Assembly (NCBI GenBank): GCA_029054245.1
Contig: JAIDFQ010000043.1
Span: 248,001-312,000, forward strand
Direction of reading: 5' to 3'
DNA from: Lachnospiraceae bacterium
Lineage (GTDB): Bacteria > Bacillota > Clostridia > Lachnospirales > Lachnospiraceae
Length of the DNA stretch: 64,000 nt
Shown: in pieces, positions 53,426-63,651 of the stretch
How positions within the stretch are numbered: position 1 is the stretch's first letter
How the letters are laid out: every line of letters begins with the position of its first letter
The notes under the pieces: model-generated
Database searches by the model: none
The model's input: only the letters and a program-made list of their open reading frames with translations
What the model was told of the DNA's origin: nothing
Position numbers and translations under genes: made by a program

Positions 53426-53465
53426 AAGGCTTTTGATGGCAGGAAAGCATCAAAAGCCTTTTTTC
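53426..53465 (+). terminator. Rho-independent terminator
   Basis: AAGGCTTTTGATG, 9-base loop, CATCAAAAGCCTT, then TTTTC: a perfect 13-bp stem. It also suits the minus strand, where aroC converges. Confidence 0.85.
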
Positions 53466-53505
53466 TATAAGAGGCTTGCAACACGTAGTAGCTGCAGCTT
53501 TAACT

Positions 53506-54603
53506 TTAATTGTAGAAATCTTTAAGATAATCCAGTCTTGCCGTCATATTCAGCATACATGCGTCTAGAATCGTAAGCGCTGTCATGGCTTCCACTACAA
53601 CCACAGCTCTTGGGACGATAACAGGGTCGTGGCGTCCCTTGATGGCAATTTCTATATTATCACCTTTTTGGTTTACTGTCTCCTGAACAGAGAAGATAGA
53701 GGGAGTAGGCTTAATATGTGCTCTTAAAAGAATCTGGGATCCGTCGCTGATGCCGCCTAAGATACCGCCTGCATGGTTGGTCTTTTTGCTCACGATTCCG
53801 TTTGTGCACCTAAATGCATCATTGTTTTGGGAACCGACTGATTGTGATACTAAAACGCCGTCCCCCATTTCGACTGCTTTCACTGCGCCGATAGACATAA
53901 TCGCTTTGGCAAGGTTGGCATCTAGTTTTTCAAACACGGGATCGCCTATGCCGGCAGGAAGCCCGCTGGCAATGCATTCAACAGTTCCGCCGCTGGAATC
54001 CTTTTTTTCCATGCATTCTTTTAGGTAAGCCATTGCTGCCTGATCTGCGTTCTCATCAGGCATACAGGTTGGGGTACGGTAAATGGCGTTTTTGTCAAAG
54101 CGGGTCATATCTATGGAAACAGGACCGATGGATTTGGTATAGGCCGTCACGGTAATTCCCATTTCTTTTAAAATTTTAACAGCAACAGCGCCAGCAGCTA
54201 CTCTGCCGATGGTTTCTCTGCCTGAGGAACGGCCGCCGCCAGTGTAATCACGGAAACCATATTTGGCATCAAAGGTATAATCTGCATGTCCCGGTCTGTA
54301 ATATGAGGCGATTTCACTGTAATCAGATGATTTCTGGGAAGTGTTGAAAACCAGCAGTGAGATAGGGGTACCGGTGGTGTATCCCTTAAATACGCCGGAA
54401 AGTATTTCCACCTGATCCGATTCCTTTCGGGGGGTGGAGATAACGGTCTGCCCGGGCTTCCTGCGGTCAAGGTAAGGCTGGATATCTTCTTCGCAAAGCT
54501 TAAGTCCTGCGGGACAGCCGTCGATCACCACACCCAATGCCTTTCCGTGGGATTCTCCCCAGGTGCTTATTTTAAATATTGTTCCAAATGTTGATCCTGC
54601 CAT
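53506..54603 (-). CDS. aroC: Chorismate synthase
   Basis: The 365-residue FMN enzyme has the signatures TWGESHGKALGVVIDGCPAGL, RRKPGQ and SGRETIGRVAAGAVA, and RHDPVIVPRAVVVVEAMTAL at the end. It turns EPSP into chorismate, the last shared step to aromatic amino acids. AAAGGAGC lies five bases before the ATG. No other aro genes are near, so it is a stand-alone transcript from the promoter at 54638-54666. Confidence 0.96.
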   Translation of the reverse strand: MAGSTFGTIFKISTWGESHGKALGVVIDGCPAGLKLCEEDIQPYLDRRKPGQTVISTPRKESDQVEILSGVFKGYTTGTPISLLVFNTSQKSSDYSEIASYYRPGHADYTFDAKYGFRDYTGGGRSSGRETIGRVAAGAVAVKILKEMGITVTAYTKSIGPVSIDMTRFDKNAIYRTPTCMPDENADQAAMAYLKECMEKKDSSGGTVECIASGLPAGIGDPVFEKLDANLAKAIMSIGAVKAVEMGDGVLVSQSVGSQNNDAFRCTNGIVSKKTNHAGGILGGISDGSQILLRAHIKPTPSIFSVQETVNQKGDNIEIAIKGRHDPVIVPRAVVVVEAMTALTILDACMLNMTARLDYLKDFYN

Positions 54604-54637
54604 AAGAAGCTCCTTTCGACTAGTGAATTTACATCAG

Positions 54638-54666
54638 ATTATAGCGGAAATATATTTATTTTACAA
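54638..54666 (-). promoter_or_regulatory. Sigma-A promoter of aroC
   Basis: On the minus strand: TTGTAA (54666-54661), 17-base spacer, TATAAT (54643-54638). Confidence 0.65.
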
Positions 54667-54684
54667 TTATTTTTGTATCACCTA

Positions 54685-54713
54685 TTGTAGAATCGGAAAG
54701 ATTTGTGTAAAAT
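54685..54713 (+). promoter_or_regulatory. Sigma-A promoter of the VanY-like gene
   Basis: TTGTAG at 54685-54690, 17-base spacer, TAAAAT at 54708-54713. A short palindrome ATCGCC-TT-GGCGAT (54723-54736) followed by a T run lies in the leader. Confidence 0.55.
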
Positions 54714-54758
54714 ATTATGTAAATCGCCTTGGCGATAAAATTTTTTTGGTAGGGACAG

Positions 54759-55886
54759 ATGAAAAGAAGTTTAAACGAGAGAGCAAAAGCGTATTTTATC
54801 AGCATGGGGCGCAGCAACAGGATATTGAGGGGCCCTGCAATCGTGGGACTGGCAGTCACCATGCTTTTACACCAGATAGTTAATTATTTTAAAAAGGGAA
54901 CCAAGAGGTTTGCCTGTACGATTTTCATATTATGCTGTTTTATGGTAGGTAATAGTTTTTCCTATCCCGTTTTTCAGGAAGAAAATGGATTTGTTTCTGA
55001 AAAGGAAAAAGAAGCAGCGGTGACAGCCGTAGTAACTTCTGATATTACGTTGGCTGATGCCCGGCAGATTCAGATAGATGAATTGGAAATATTGGATGAT
55101 GATGACGTACTTGAAGGATATGACGATGCGGAGCTCCATGGCATGGAGGGCGCGGACAAGTATCTTTTGGACGAAATTATCGATGAAAATGATACACATG
55201 AGCAGGCGGATTCTGAAACCGGCTCAGAAACAGATGCAGAGGCGTCAGAGGACACAGCAGATGCGGTCGGAGAGCAGGAAAGCGGACGGGAAAAAGAACC
55301 TTCCTTCAATGAAGATGATTGGAAACTGGTTCTGATTAACAAGCAGCATCCGATTCCAGAGGATTATACTTTTACCCTTGGACCGATCAAGACGATCAAG
55401 GGAACCATGAAATGTGATGAAAGAATCATTGAGGAATTGCTTGCCATGATGTATGCGGCAAGTGAGGACGGAGTCAACCTTGCAATCTGCTCTCCTTATC
55501 GGGATTTTGCATGGCAGGAGGTATTGTTCAACCGCAAGATCAAGGCATACATGAACAAGGGAATGTCTTATATGGAAGCATATAAAATATCCTCTCAGGC
55601 GGTAACCGTTCCGGGGGCAAGCGAGCATCAGATTGGACTTGCCATAGACATCGTATCGGATACGTATGTAACGCTGGATGAAGGATTTGCGGACACAAGT
55701 GCAGGAAAGTGGCTTGCGGAACACTGTGCTGAATATGGATTTATTCTGCGCTATCCCGCAGGAAAGGAATACATTACCAGCATAGAGTTTGAACCTTGGC
55801 ATTTCCGTTATGTGGGGAAGGAAGCCGCCACCATCATTATGGAAGAGGAGCTTTGCCTAGAAGAATTTTGGGACAAATATTTATAA
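54759..55886 (+). CDS. VanY-family D-Ala-D-Ala carboxypeptidase, membrane anchored
   Basis: The 375-residue protein has an N-terminal hydrophobic stretch (about 28-68) that anchors it, then a very acidic linker (about 105-185, Asp/Glu/Ala/Thr-rich). The VanY/DacB peptidase domain has zinc and catalytic motifs SPYRDFAWQ, GASEHQIGLAIDI (His and Asp ligands) and EPWHFRYVG (Glu and His). It trims the terminal D-Ala of peptidoglycan stem peptides. No vanR/S/H/A-type genes are near, so this is wall maintenance rather than glycopeptide resistance. It has its own promoter; tgt follows 34 bases later. Confidence 0.9.
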   Translation: MKRSLNERAKAYFISMGRSNRILRGPAIVGLAVTMLLHQIVNYFKKGTKRFACTIFILCCFMVGNSFSYPVFQEENGFVSEKEKEAAVTAVVTSDITLADARQIQIDELEILDDDDVLEGYDDAELHGMEGADKYLLDEIIDENDTHEQADSETGSETDAEASEDTADAVGEQESGREKEPSFNEDDWKLVLINKQHPIPEDYTFTLGPIKTIKGTMKCDERIIEELLAMMYAASEDGVNLAICSPYRDFAWQEVLFNRKIKAYMNKGMSYMEAYKISSQAVTVPGASEHQIGLAIDIVSDTYVTLDEGFADTSAGKWLAEHCAEYGFILRYPAGKEYITSIEFEPWHFRYVGKEAATIIMEEELCLEEFWDKYL

Positions 55887-55920
55887 GCCTAAATAGTTAT
55901 AAAAATATCTGGAGGAAATT

Positions 55921-57048
55921 ATGTATCGGTTGTTAAAGCAGGAAGGAAGGGCAAAACGCGGGGAATTCACAACCGTTCATGGCGTGATACAGACACCTGT
56001 CTTTATGAATGTTGGAACAGTGGCAGCAATCAAGGGTGCTGTCTCAACGGAGGATTTAGAGCAGATTCACACCCAGGTGGAGCTTTCTAATACCTATCAT
56101 TTACATGTGAGACCCGGAGATCAGATTATCAAGCAACTGGGCGGGCTTCACAAATTCATGTCCTGGGACAAACCTATTCTGACGGATTCCGGCGGATTTC
56201 AGGTTTTTTCGCTTGCTGGATTACGGAAAATTAAAGAAGAGGGTGTTTATTTTCATTCTCATATTGATGGACGCAAGATTTTCATGGGACCGGAAGAGAG
56301 CATGCAGATTCAGTCCAATCTGGCGTCTACTATAGCCATGGCATTTGATGAATGTGCTCCCAGCAAGGCAGACCGCGCTTATGTGCAGGCATCTGTGGAA
56401 CGGACGACAAGATGGCTTGAACGCTGTAAAAAGGAAATGCAGCGGCTAAATATGCTGGAGGACACCATCAATCAAAATCAGCTTTTATTTGCCATCAATC
56501 AGGGTGCCGTTTATGCGGATATCAGAGTAGAACATGCAAAGCGGATTGCGGAAATGAATCTTGACGGCTATGCCATTGGTGGTCTTGCCGTAGGTGAGAG
56601 TCATGAGGAAATGTACTATATTATAGAAGAAACCATTCCTTACCTGCCGGCGGATAAACCGACTTACCTGATGGGCGTGGGAACGCCGGCGAACATATTG
56701 GAAGGTGTGGAGCGGGGCATTGATTTCTTTGATTGTGTATATCCAAGCAGAAATGGACGTCATGGGCATTTATATACCAATCACGGTAAGATCAATCTTT
56801 TTAATGCAAAGTATGAGCTGGATCAGCGTCCAATCGAGGAGGGGTGCAGCTGCCCGGCATGCCGTCGATATACGAGAGCTTATATAAGACATTTGCTAAA
56901 AGCAAAAGAGATGCTGGGAATGCGTCTGTGCGTGCTTCACAATCTATACTTTTATAATACAATGATGGAAGAAATTAGGGATGCGTTAGATAAAGGAGAA
57001 TTTTTGGCATACAAAAAACAAAAACTTGCAGGTATGACTTGTTTTTAA
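55921..57048 (+). CDS. tgt: tRNA-guanine transglycosylase
   Basis: The 375-residue TIM-barrel enzyme has DSGGFQVFSL, the substrate-binding GGLAVGES, the nucleophile Asp in DCVYPSRNGRHG (more commonly DCVxPTR) and a zinc site CSCPACRRYTRAYIRHL with a following His. It inserts preQ1 into tRNA anticodons in queuosine synthesis. TGGAGGA precedes the ATG by six bases. The order tgt-yajC is common across bacteria. Confidence 0.95.
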   Translation: MYRLLKQEGRAKRGEFTTVHGVIQTPVFMNVGTVAAIKGAVSTEDLEQIHTQVELSNTYHLHVRPGDQIIKQLGGLHKFMSWDKPILTDSGGFQVFSLAGLRKIKEEGVYFHSHIDGRKIFMGPEESMQIQSNLASTIAMAFDECAPSKADRAYVQASVERTTRWLERCKKEMQRLNMLEDTINQNQLLFAINQGAVYADIRVEHAKRIAEMNLDGYAIGGLAVGESHEEMYYIIEETIPYLPADKPTYLMGVGTPANILEGVERGIDFFDCVYPSRNGRHGHLYTNHGKINLFNAKYELDQRPIEEGCSCPACRRYTRAYIRHLLKAKEMLGMRLCVLHNLYFYNTMMEEIRDALDKGEFLAYKKQKLAGMTCF

Positions 57049-57067
57049 ACGCTTAATTGTGTATTAT
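57039..57067 (+). promoter_or_regulatory. Possible promoter of yajC inside the end of tgt
   Basis: TTGTTT at 57039-57044, 17-base spacer, TATTAT at 57062-57067. Confidence 0.4.
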
Positions 57068-57112
57068 ATTTGATAGGCTTATTTACAAAGTTGAAAACAG
57101 GAGGAAATTTGA

Positions 57113-57433
57113 ATGGGTATTTTATTGACAGGCAGCGCTGAACAGGCGGCAACAGGCGGTCTTGGTATTGGGATGATTTTATGGCTGGTGCTTATTTTTG
57201 GATTTATGTATTTTTTCATGATTCGTCCCCAAAAAAAGGAACAAAAGAAAATGGCAGCCATGTTATCCGCCCTTGAAGTTGGTGACTGTGTCCTCACAAG
57301 CAGCGGTTTTTACGGAATTGTTATAGATATTACCGATGATACAGTAATCGTTGAATTTGGAAATAACAAAAATTGCCGTATTCCAATGCAGAAATCTGCT
57401 ATTTCGCAGGTTGAGAAGGCAGATGCAGAATAA
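57113..57433 (+). CDS. yajC: Preprotein translocase subunit YajC
   Basis: The 106-residue protein has one membrane helix (about 20-42; GMILWLVLIFGFMYFFMIRPQKKEQKK) and a small cytoplasmic beta domain (GDCVLTSSGFYGIVIDITDDTVIVEFGNNKNCRIPMQKSAIS). YajC binds SecDF and helps protein export. AGGAGG lies eight bases before the ATG. A terminator follows at 57449. Confidence 0.95.
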   Translation: MGILLTGSAEQAATGGLGIGMILWLVLIFGFMYFFMIRPQKKEQKKMAAMLSALEVGDCVLTSSGFYGIVIDITDDTVIVEFGNNKNCRIPMQKSAISQVEKADAE

Positions 57434-57448
57434 ACATGAATTCGGAAG

Positions 57449-57476
57449 TAAGGCGCATGATATGCGTCTTATTTTA
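57449..57476 (+). terminator. Rho-independent terminator of yajC
   Basis: TAAGGCGCAT, loop GAT, ATGCGTCTTA (one G-U pair), followed by TTTTAT. Confidence 0.65.
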
Positions 57477-57529
57477 TCATATAAGCAGATGTGTATAAAG
57501 AAATTAGAAAGGTAAAAAGGGAAGTAAAT

Positions 57530-58615
57530 ATGAGATTGAACATTGCATGTATTGAAGGGGACGGGATTGGACCCGAGATTGTGACAGAAGCCAGAAAGGT
57601 ATTGGATAAGGTGGCTTATGTTTACGGGCATGAGATTACATACACAAATATATTAATGGGCGGCGCCTCTATAGATGTGCACGGCGTGCCGCTTACGGAG
57701 GATGCGGTGACAGCGGCGAAAGCAGCGGACGCTGTTTTGATGGGATCCATAGGCGGTGATACGACTACATCCCCTTGGTATAAGCTGCCTCCTAACTTAA
57801 GACCAGAAGCAGGGCTTCTTGCCATCCGTAAGGCGCTGAATCTGTTTGCAAATTTGAGACCGGCTGTTTTGTATGATGAATTGGCAGATGCCTGTCCTCT
57901 GAAAAAGGAAATCAGCAGCGCCGGATTTGACATGATGATCATGCGGGAACTGACCGGTGGGTTATATTTTGGGGAACGTCATACGACAGAGGAAAATGGC
58001 ATCCGTAAGGCAGTTGATACCCTTACTTACGACGAAAATGAGATTCGCAGGATTGCAATAAAAGGATTTGAAATCGCAATGAAACGGAAGAAGAAGGTCA
58101 CCAGCGTGGACAAAGCGAATGTGCTGGATTCCTCCAGATTATGGCGCAAGGTGGTGGAAGAGGTGGCTGCGGATTATCCTGAGGTTACTTTGGAGCATAT
58201 GCTGGTAGACAATTGTGCCATGCAGCTTGTAAAAAATCCCGCGCAGTTTGATGTGATCCTGACAGAGAATATGTTTGGAGATATTTTATCAGATGAGGCA
58301 AGTATGGTTACAGGTTCCATTGGCATGCTTGCGTCTGCATCCTTAAATGACACTAAGTTCGGTCTCTATGAGCCAAGCCATGGTTCCGCGCCGGATATTG
58401 CGGGAAAGGGAATTGCCAACCCGATTGCAACCATTCTTTCAGCAGCTATGATGCTTCGCTTTTCCTTTGACCTTGACAAGGAAGCTGACGCAGTTGAATG
58501 CGCTGTAAAGAACGTCCTTAAAAAAGGATATCGCACGATTGATATTATGTCCCAGGGGTGTACACAGGTTGGATGCAAAGAAATGGGTGATTTGTTAGCC
58601 GATGAAATTAACTGA
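57530..58615 (+). CDS. leuB: 3-isopropylmalate dehydrogenase
   Basis: The 361-residue protein is LeuB-like: [53 protein letters not shown] with active-site Tyr, [16 protein letters not shown] with active-site Lys, and [26 protein letters not shown]. It oxidises 3-isopropylmalate in leucine synthesis. The start at 57530 has AAGGG upstream; the track's 57491 start has no ribosome binding site. leuA, leuC and leuD are not in the window. No T-box leader is visible in the roughly 50 bases upstream. The next gene overlaps its end by 14 bases. Confidence 0.94.
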   Translation: MRLNIACIEGDGIGPEIVTEARKVLDKVAYVYGHEITYTNILMGGASIDVHGVPLTEDAVTAAKAADAVLMGSIGGDTTTSPWYKLPPNLRPEAGLLAIRKALNLFANLRPAVLYDELADACPLKKEISSAGFDMMIMRELTGGLYFGERHTTEENGIRKAVDTLTYDENEIRRIAIKGFEIAMKRKKKVTSVDKANVLDSSRLWRKVVEEVAADYPEVTLEHMLVDNCAMQLVKNPAQFDVILTENMFGDILSDEASMVTGSIGMLASASLNDTKFGLYEPSHGSAPDIAGKGIANPIATILSAAMMLRFSFDLDKEADAVECAVKNVLKKGYRTIDIMSQGCTQVGCKEMGDLLADEIN

Positions 58616-60233
58616 GAAAAAAAAGCATATCCTTGGAGAGCAGGAACAGGAAAGATGGGAAGGCGCTGTATTTTTGATATTAGTGGCTTTGATGGCCGTC
58701 TATTATGGCTATCGGCTGTTCGCGCTTACACCGTGGTATGATGAATTGTACACCTACTATTGGTTCATCAGCAAAGGACCGGTGTACGCTGCCATTCATT
58801 GGCCGCTGCCCAACAATCATGTGGGATATTCGGTGCTTTCCGCCTTTCTTGATTACCTTGGCAATGCCTATATTGGACTGCGGGGCATATCTTACCTGTG
58901 TGCACTTTTGAACATGTGCCTTTTATATAAGATTGCCAGACGGTACACAAAAGGATGGATTCCGCATATTACGGTTCTCTTGTACATATCCATGAACTTG
59001 GTCAATCAGCTTGCCGTGCAGGGGAGAGGATATACTCTTGGCATTACCTGTTACCTTACGGCATGGCTATGCATGATCTGGATATGCGAGGAAAAAAGGA
59101 CTGCCAAAAAGATTTATTTCATTTATACAGCATCATTAATACTCGGATTGTATACAGTGAGCAGCAATGTGTACTGGGTCGTTCCCCTATGTATGGCGGG
59201 TGGTCTTTTCCTGTTGGTTAAGGGAATACAGGAGCAAAGGAGCGAAAATTGCTTTTTTTTAAAGGCGGAAAGTGGAAAGAAGCTCCTTAAACTGGTCGCG
59301 GCATCTGTGACTGCTGCGGTGGGAACGATTTTATTGTATGCTACCATCTGGCTTGCGATTGGTTCTAATCTTCTTACAAAGGAGGAGGCAGGGGCTTACT
59401 ATGGCATGGAGCATATCAAGATTATTTTAAATGCCCCTTTTGCCGCTATTGGAAGGGGAATGAAATATATGCTGGACACACCTTATATCCAGAGCGAGGA
59501 AAGGGCTGGCTTTGCGGGAAGGCTATGGGAATTTCTGGTGACACTGTCCGGGCATTATTTTCAATCTTTGGTGGTAATGATTCTATGGGGAATAGGAATC
59601 TTTCTTTTGATTTATAAAATAGTATCCCAAATAAGGAAAATGGAAAATGAACACCTTCTGCTTGATCTTACCTTGTTTATGGGAATTATAATGGTGCCGG
59701 TCTGCTTGCTGATTCAGTGTAAGCGTCCGTATTATAGAGTCTTTACGTATGGAGGTGTGCTGCTGGCGCTTTTGCTCGGGGTTCTTGTGCAAATGGTGTT
59801 TAAGGGGCTTTGTGCCAGAGTGAGAGATAATCGTCAAAGAAAAGGGATTGCCATTTTGATGCTGGTCCTAGCAATGATATTCGGCGTGAAATGCATTGGA
59901 TTTTCCGGTTACAACGAGCAATATGGCGCAAATGAGCATGCTATAGCGGAGGCTTTATTACAGACCGATTTGAGTAAATGGAACAACATTTGCGTTACCG
60001 ACTGCAATCAGGAATACCTGCTTTACTTTCTTTACGGTATCCGGTGTGAAAACAGGGAAATAGAAGGCGCGGATGTGGTCCTATTGGACAAACGAATGAC
60101 AGATCCGGATTTTAGGGAGATGGTATGGGAGTTTTATCATTATTATGATACGATTCCCTGGGAGTATATGGAGCAGAATATGCTGCCCGTGTATGAAAAT
60201 GATCAATATATTCTTTACACGAAAAAAGTGTAA
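58602..60233 (+). CDS. GT-C-type membrane glycosyltransferase-like protein
   Basis: The 543-residue protein has about 10-11 membrane helices and an early extracytoplasmic loop with [13 protein letters not shown], the Asp-Glu pattern of dolichyl-phosphate-mannose- or ArnT-like (GT-C) glycosyltransferases. The C-terminal 110 residues form a soluble extracytoplasmic domain. The closest label is uncharacterised glycosyltransferase family 39-like; donor and acceptor are unknown. It is embedded between leuB (14-base overlap) and ilvD (43 bases to its start), which is odd for a polysaccharide or protein-glycosylation gene. Its start lacks a clear ribosome binding site, so it may be coupled to leuB. 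Confidence 0.75.
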   Translation: MKLTEKKKHILGEQEQERWEGAVFLILVALMAVYYGYRLFALTPWYDELYTYYWFISKGPVYAAIHWPLPNNHVGYSVLSAFLDYLGNAYIGLRGISYLCALLNMCLLYKIARRYTKGWIPHITVLLYISMNLVNQLAVQGRGYTLGITCYLTAWLCMIWICEEKRTAKKIYFIYTASLILGLYTVSSNVYWVVPLCMAGGLFLLVKGIQEQRSENCFFLKAESGKKLLKLVAASVTAAVGTILLYATIWLAIGSNLLTKEEAGAYYGMEHIKIILNAPFAAIGRGMKYMLDTPYIQSEERAGFAGRLWEFLVTLSGHYFQSLVVMILWGIGIFLLIYKIVSQIRKMENEHLLLDLTLFMGIIMVPVCLLIQCKRPYYRVFTYGGVLLALLLGVLVQMVFKGLCARVRDNRQRKGIAILMLVLAMIFGVKCIGFSGYNEQYGANEHAIAEALLQTDLSKWNNICVTDCNQEYLLYFLYGIRCENREIEGADVVLLDKRMTDPDFREMVWEFYHYYDTIPWEYMEQNMLPVYENDQYILYTKKV

Positions 60234-60276
60234 CGATAACGAGACAAAGCGATGATGCTTTGGGATGGAGGTAAAG

Positions 60277-61947
60277 ATGAGAAGTGATAATGTAAAAAGC
60301 GGTATACAGCAGGCGCCGCACAGAAGCCTTTTTAATGCACTTGGATTTACAGAAGAGGAAATGAAAAAGCCCATGGTGGGAATTGTCAGTTCTTACAATG
60401 AAATCGTGCCGGGACATATGAATCTGGATAAAATTGTGGAAGCTGTTAAAATGGGCGTTGCCGAGGCAGGCGGTGTGCCTGTGGTATTTCCGGCGATTGC
60501 CGTATGCGACGGAATTGCAATGGGGCATATCGGTATGAAATACTCTCTGGTTACAAGAGACTTGATTGCAGATTCTACCGAATGTATGGCGCTTGCCCAT
60601 CAGTTTGATGCGCTGGTCATGGTCCCGAACTGTGACAAAAATGTTCCGGGGCTCTTGATGGCAGCGGCAAGAATCAATGTCCCAACCGTGTTCGTTTCAG
60701 GCGGGCCTATGCTGGCGGGGCGTGTAAAGGGACAAAAGAGAAGTCTTTCCTCCATGTTTGAGGCAGTGGGATCCCATGCGGCGGGCACTATGACGGAGGA
60801 AGAAGTAAGGGAGTTTGAGGAGAAGGTCTGTCCTACCTGCGGTTCCTGCTCTGGAATGTATACGGCAAACTCTATGAACTGTCTGACAGAAGCGCTCGGA
60901 ATGGGGCTTAAAGGAAACGGAACGATTCCCGCTGTATATTCAGAGAGAATCAAGCTGGCAAAGCATGCTGGAATGGCGGTTATGGAGATGTATCATAAAG
61001 ACATTAGACCCAGGGATATTATGACAAAGGAAGCAATTTTAAATGCGCTTTCGGTGGATATGGCGCTTGGATGTTCCACGAATTCCATGCTTCATCTGCC
61101 TGCAATTGCACATGAGGTGGGATTTGACTTTGATATCGCGTTTGCCAATGAGATCAGTGAAAAAACACCGAACTTATGTCATCTTGCACCTGCTGGTCCT
61201 ACTTATATGGAGGATCTGAACGAAGCGGGCGGTGTCTATGCTGTAATGAAAGAACTTTCCGATGCAGGTCTTCTGCATACAGGATGCATGACCGTGACAG
61301 GAAAGACGGTGGGCGAGAATATAAAGGATGCAGTCAACAAAAATCCCGAGGTCATCAGACCTCTTGATGATCCATATTCGGCAACAGGAGGTCTTGCCGT
61401 GCTGAAAGGGAATCTTGCGCCTGACGGCAGTGTTGTAAAGCGCTCGGCAGTAGTGCCGGAAATGATGGTACATGAAGGTCCGGCAAGGGTATTTGACTGT
61501 GAAGAAGATGCTATCGAGGCAATCAAAGGCGGAAAGATCGTGGCGGGAGATGTGGTAGTGATCCGCTATGAAGGACCGAAAGGCGGACCTGGTATGCGCG
61601 AGATGTTAAACCCTACCTCAGCAATTGCCGGCATGGGACTTGGATCAAGCGTAGCGCTGATTACAGATGGACGTTTTTCAGGTGCATCCCGCGGCGCGTC
61701 CATAGGGCATGTATCGCCAGAGGCGGCAGTAGGAGGTCCCATTGCGCTTGTGGAAGAGGGAGATCTTATCAGTATTGATATCCCTGCAATGAAGCTGGAT
61801 GTAAAGGTTTCCGAGGAGGAAATGGCGGCAAGGGCAGCCAAATGGCAGCCAAGGGAGCCGAAAGTCACCACAGGCTATCTGGCAAGATACAGGGAGATGG
61901 TAACGAGTGGAAACAGAGGAGCAATTCTGGAAATTCCCAGAAAATAA
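60277..61947 (+). CDS. ilvD: Dihydroxy-acid dehydratase
   Basis: The 556-residue Fe-S enzyme has the cluster Cys motifs [11 protein letters not shown] and [17 protein letters not shown], with [20 protein letters not shown] near the end. It makes the 2-oxo acid precursors of valine and isoleucine. The ATG at 60277 is five bases after GGAGG; the track's 60265 start overlaps that site. A hairpin CAAAGC-GATGAT-GCTTTG (60245-60262) ends four bases before the ribosome binding site and might influence translation. Confidence 0.96.
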   Translation: MRSDNVKSGIQQAPHRSLFNALGFTEEEMKKPMVGIVSSYNEIVPGHMNLDKIVEAVKMGVAEAGGVPVVFPAIAVCDGIAMGHIGMKYSLVTRDLIADSTECMALAHQFDALVMVPNCDKNVPGLLMAAARINVPTVFVSGGPMLAGRVKGQKRSLSSMFEAVGSHAAGTMTEEEVREFEEKVCPTCGSCSGMYTANSMNCLTEALGMGLKGNGTIPAVYSERIKLAKHAGMAVMEMYHKDIRPRDIMTKEAILNALSVDMALGCSTNSMLHLPAIAHEVGFDFDIAFANEISEKTPNLCHLAPAGPTYMEDLNEAGGVYAVMKELSDAGLLHTGCMTVTGKTVGENIKDAVNKNPEVIRPLDDPYSATGGLAVLKGNLAPDGSVVKRSAVVPEMMVHEGPARVFDCEEDAIEAIKGGKIVAGDVVVIRYEGPKGGPGMREMLNPTSAIAGMGLGSSVALITDGRFSGASRGASIGHVSPEAAVGGPIALVEEGDLISIDIPAMKLDVKVSEEEMAARAAKWQPREPKVTTGYLARYREMVTSGNRGAILEIPRK

Positions 61948-61971
61948 CGGCAGATTGGGAGGAATGGATAA

Positions 61972-63651
61972 ATGCAGTTGACAGGTGCAGAAATCGTAGT
62001 GGAATGCTTGAAGGAACAGGGAGTCGATACTGTTTTCGGTTATCCTGGGGGCACTATTTTAAATGTATATGATGCATTATATAAGCACAGCGAAGAAATC
62101 AAACATATTTTAACGTCTCATGAACAAGGCGCAGCACATGCGGCGGACGGTTATGCCCGTGCCACCGGAAAAGTGGGCGTGTGCCTTGCCACCAGTGGTC
62201 CTGGTGCAACGAACCTGGTTACAGGTATTGCCACCGCCTATATGGATTCCGTACCGGTGGTGGCGATTACCTGTAACGTGAACCTGCCGCTGCTTGGCAA
62301 AGATTCCTTTCAGGAGGTTGACATTGCCGGCGTGACTATGCCGATTACCAAGCACAGCTACATCGTAAAGGATATTGCGAAGCTTGCGGATACCATCAGG
62401 AAGGCTTTTACAATTGCAAAAGAGGGAAGACCAGGGCCGGTGCTTGTGGATATTACCAAGGATGTGACAGCGGCTGCGTTTGAATATGAAAAAAAGATAC
62501 CAGAGGCGCTTAAGTCTTCATGTAAATACACACAAGAAGATATCCAGAAAGCAGTATCCTTGATGAAGGAGTCCAAAAGACCATTCCTTTATGTGGGAGG
62601 CGGTGCAGTGATTTCCGGCGCGTATGAGGAAGTCAGAAAGCTTTCAGCGCTTATGGATGCGCCTGTGTGTGACACGTTGATGGCAAAAGGCGTGATGGAT
62701 GGGCATCATGAGAGATATACTGGCATGATTGGTATGCATGGAACGAAGGCATCTAATTTAGGGGTCAGTGAATGTGATCTGCTCGTTGCCTTAGGCGCAA
62801 GGTTTTCTGACCGCGTTGTGGGAAATGCAGCCATGTTTGCATCAAGAGCAAGGGTGCTCCATATTGATATTGATGCGGCTGAAATCAACAAAAATATCAA
62901 GACAGAGGCGTTTGTTGTGGGAGATCTCAAAGAGGTTCTTATGCAAATCAATCAAAAACTGCCTCAAATGGAACATAAAGAGTGGAATGCGCATATAAAA
63001 GAATTAAAAGAAAAATATCCGCTGAATTATGATGAGAGTGCTTTGTCATGTCCCTATATTATGGAGGAAATCGACAGAGTCACCAAGGGAGAAGCCGTTA
63101 TCGTAACCGATGTAGGACAGCACCAGATGTGGGCGGCACAGTATTATAAATATACAGAACCGAGAACCTTTTTGTCCTCGGGGGGACTTGGTACCATGGG
63201 ATATGGGCTTGGCGCCTGTATAGGTGCAAAAATGGGAAATCCCGATAAAATCTGTATAAATATTGCTGGAGACGGGTGTTTCCGTATGAATTTGAATGAA
63301 CTGGCAACGGCTTCCAGATATCAGATTCCCATTATAGAGGTGGTTATCAACAATCATGTCCTTGGAATGGTAAGGCAGTGGCAGACATTGTTTTATGAGA
63401 AAAGATATTCCCAGACCGTGCTGGATGACGGTGTGGATTTCTGCATGGTGGCGAAGGGACTTGGCTGTGAAGCAATCCGTGTAACACGTAAGGAGGAGGT
63501 TGCAGAAGCACTTACAAAGGCAATTGGAATGAAAAAGCCTGTGCTGATCGAATGCGTGATTCCAAAGGATGATAAGGTATTTCCCATGGTTCCTGCGGGA
63601 GCTCCCATCAGTGAAGTGTTTGATGCAACGGATTTGGAAAAGAAGAAATGA
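61972..63651 (+). CDS. ilvB: Acetolactate synthase large subunit
   Basis: The 559-residue ThDP enzyme has GYPGGTILNVYDAL, the catalytic Glu in SHEQGAAHAADGYARATG, SGPGATNLVTGIATAYMDSVP, and the ThDP motif GDGCFRMNLNELATASRYQIPIIEVVINN. It is biosynthetic in type (FAD/regulatory layout), making acetolactate or acetohydroxybutyrate. No ilvN regulatory subunit gene follows; instead the next gene starts within the stop codon (ATGA). The regulatory subunit may be elsewhere. Confidence 0.95.
   Translation: MQLTGAEIVVECLKEQGVDTVFGYPGGTILNVYDALYKHSEEIKHILTSHEQGAAHAADGYARATGKVGVCLATSGPGATNLVTGIATAYMDSVPVVAITCNVNLPLLGKDSFQEVDIAGVTMPITKHSYIVKDIAKLADTIRKAFTIAKEGRPGPVLVDITKDVTAAAFEYEKKIPEALKSSCKYTQEDIQKAVSLMKESKRPFLYVGGGAVISGAYEEVRKLSALMDAPVCDTLMAKGVMDGHHERYTGMIGMHGTKASNLGVSECDLLVALGARFSDRVVGNAAMFASRARVLHIDIDAAEINKNIKTEAFVVGDLKEVLMQINQKLPQMEHKEWNAHIKELKEKYPLNYDESALSCPYIMEEIDRVTKGEAVIVTDVGQHQMWAAQYYKYTEPRTFLSSGGLGTMGYGLGACIGAKMGNPDKICINIAGDGCFRMNLNELATASRYQIPIIEVVINNHVLGMVRQWQTLFYEKRYSQTVLDDGVDFCMVAKGLGCEAIRVTRKEEVAEALTKAIGMKKPVLIECVIPKDDKVFPMVPAGAPISEVFDATDLEKKK

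Noticed and set aside
54759-55886. VanY gene as part of a glycopeptide-resistance cluster
   Set aside because: No ligase, VanH, VanX or two-component genes lie nearby; housekeeping carboxypeptidase is the simpler reading.
57477-57529. Possible T-box or leader before leuB
   Set aside because: Only about 50 bases separate the yajC terminator from leuB, too short for a T-box, and no specifier-loop or TGG sequence is seen.
60245-60262. Hairpin CAAAGC-GATGAT-GCTTTG before ilvD as a riboswitch
   Set aside because: A single 6-bp hairpin, far too small for a known riboswitch; noted in the ilvD entry only.
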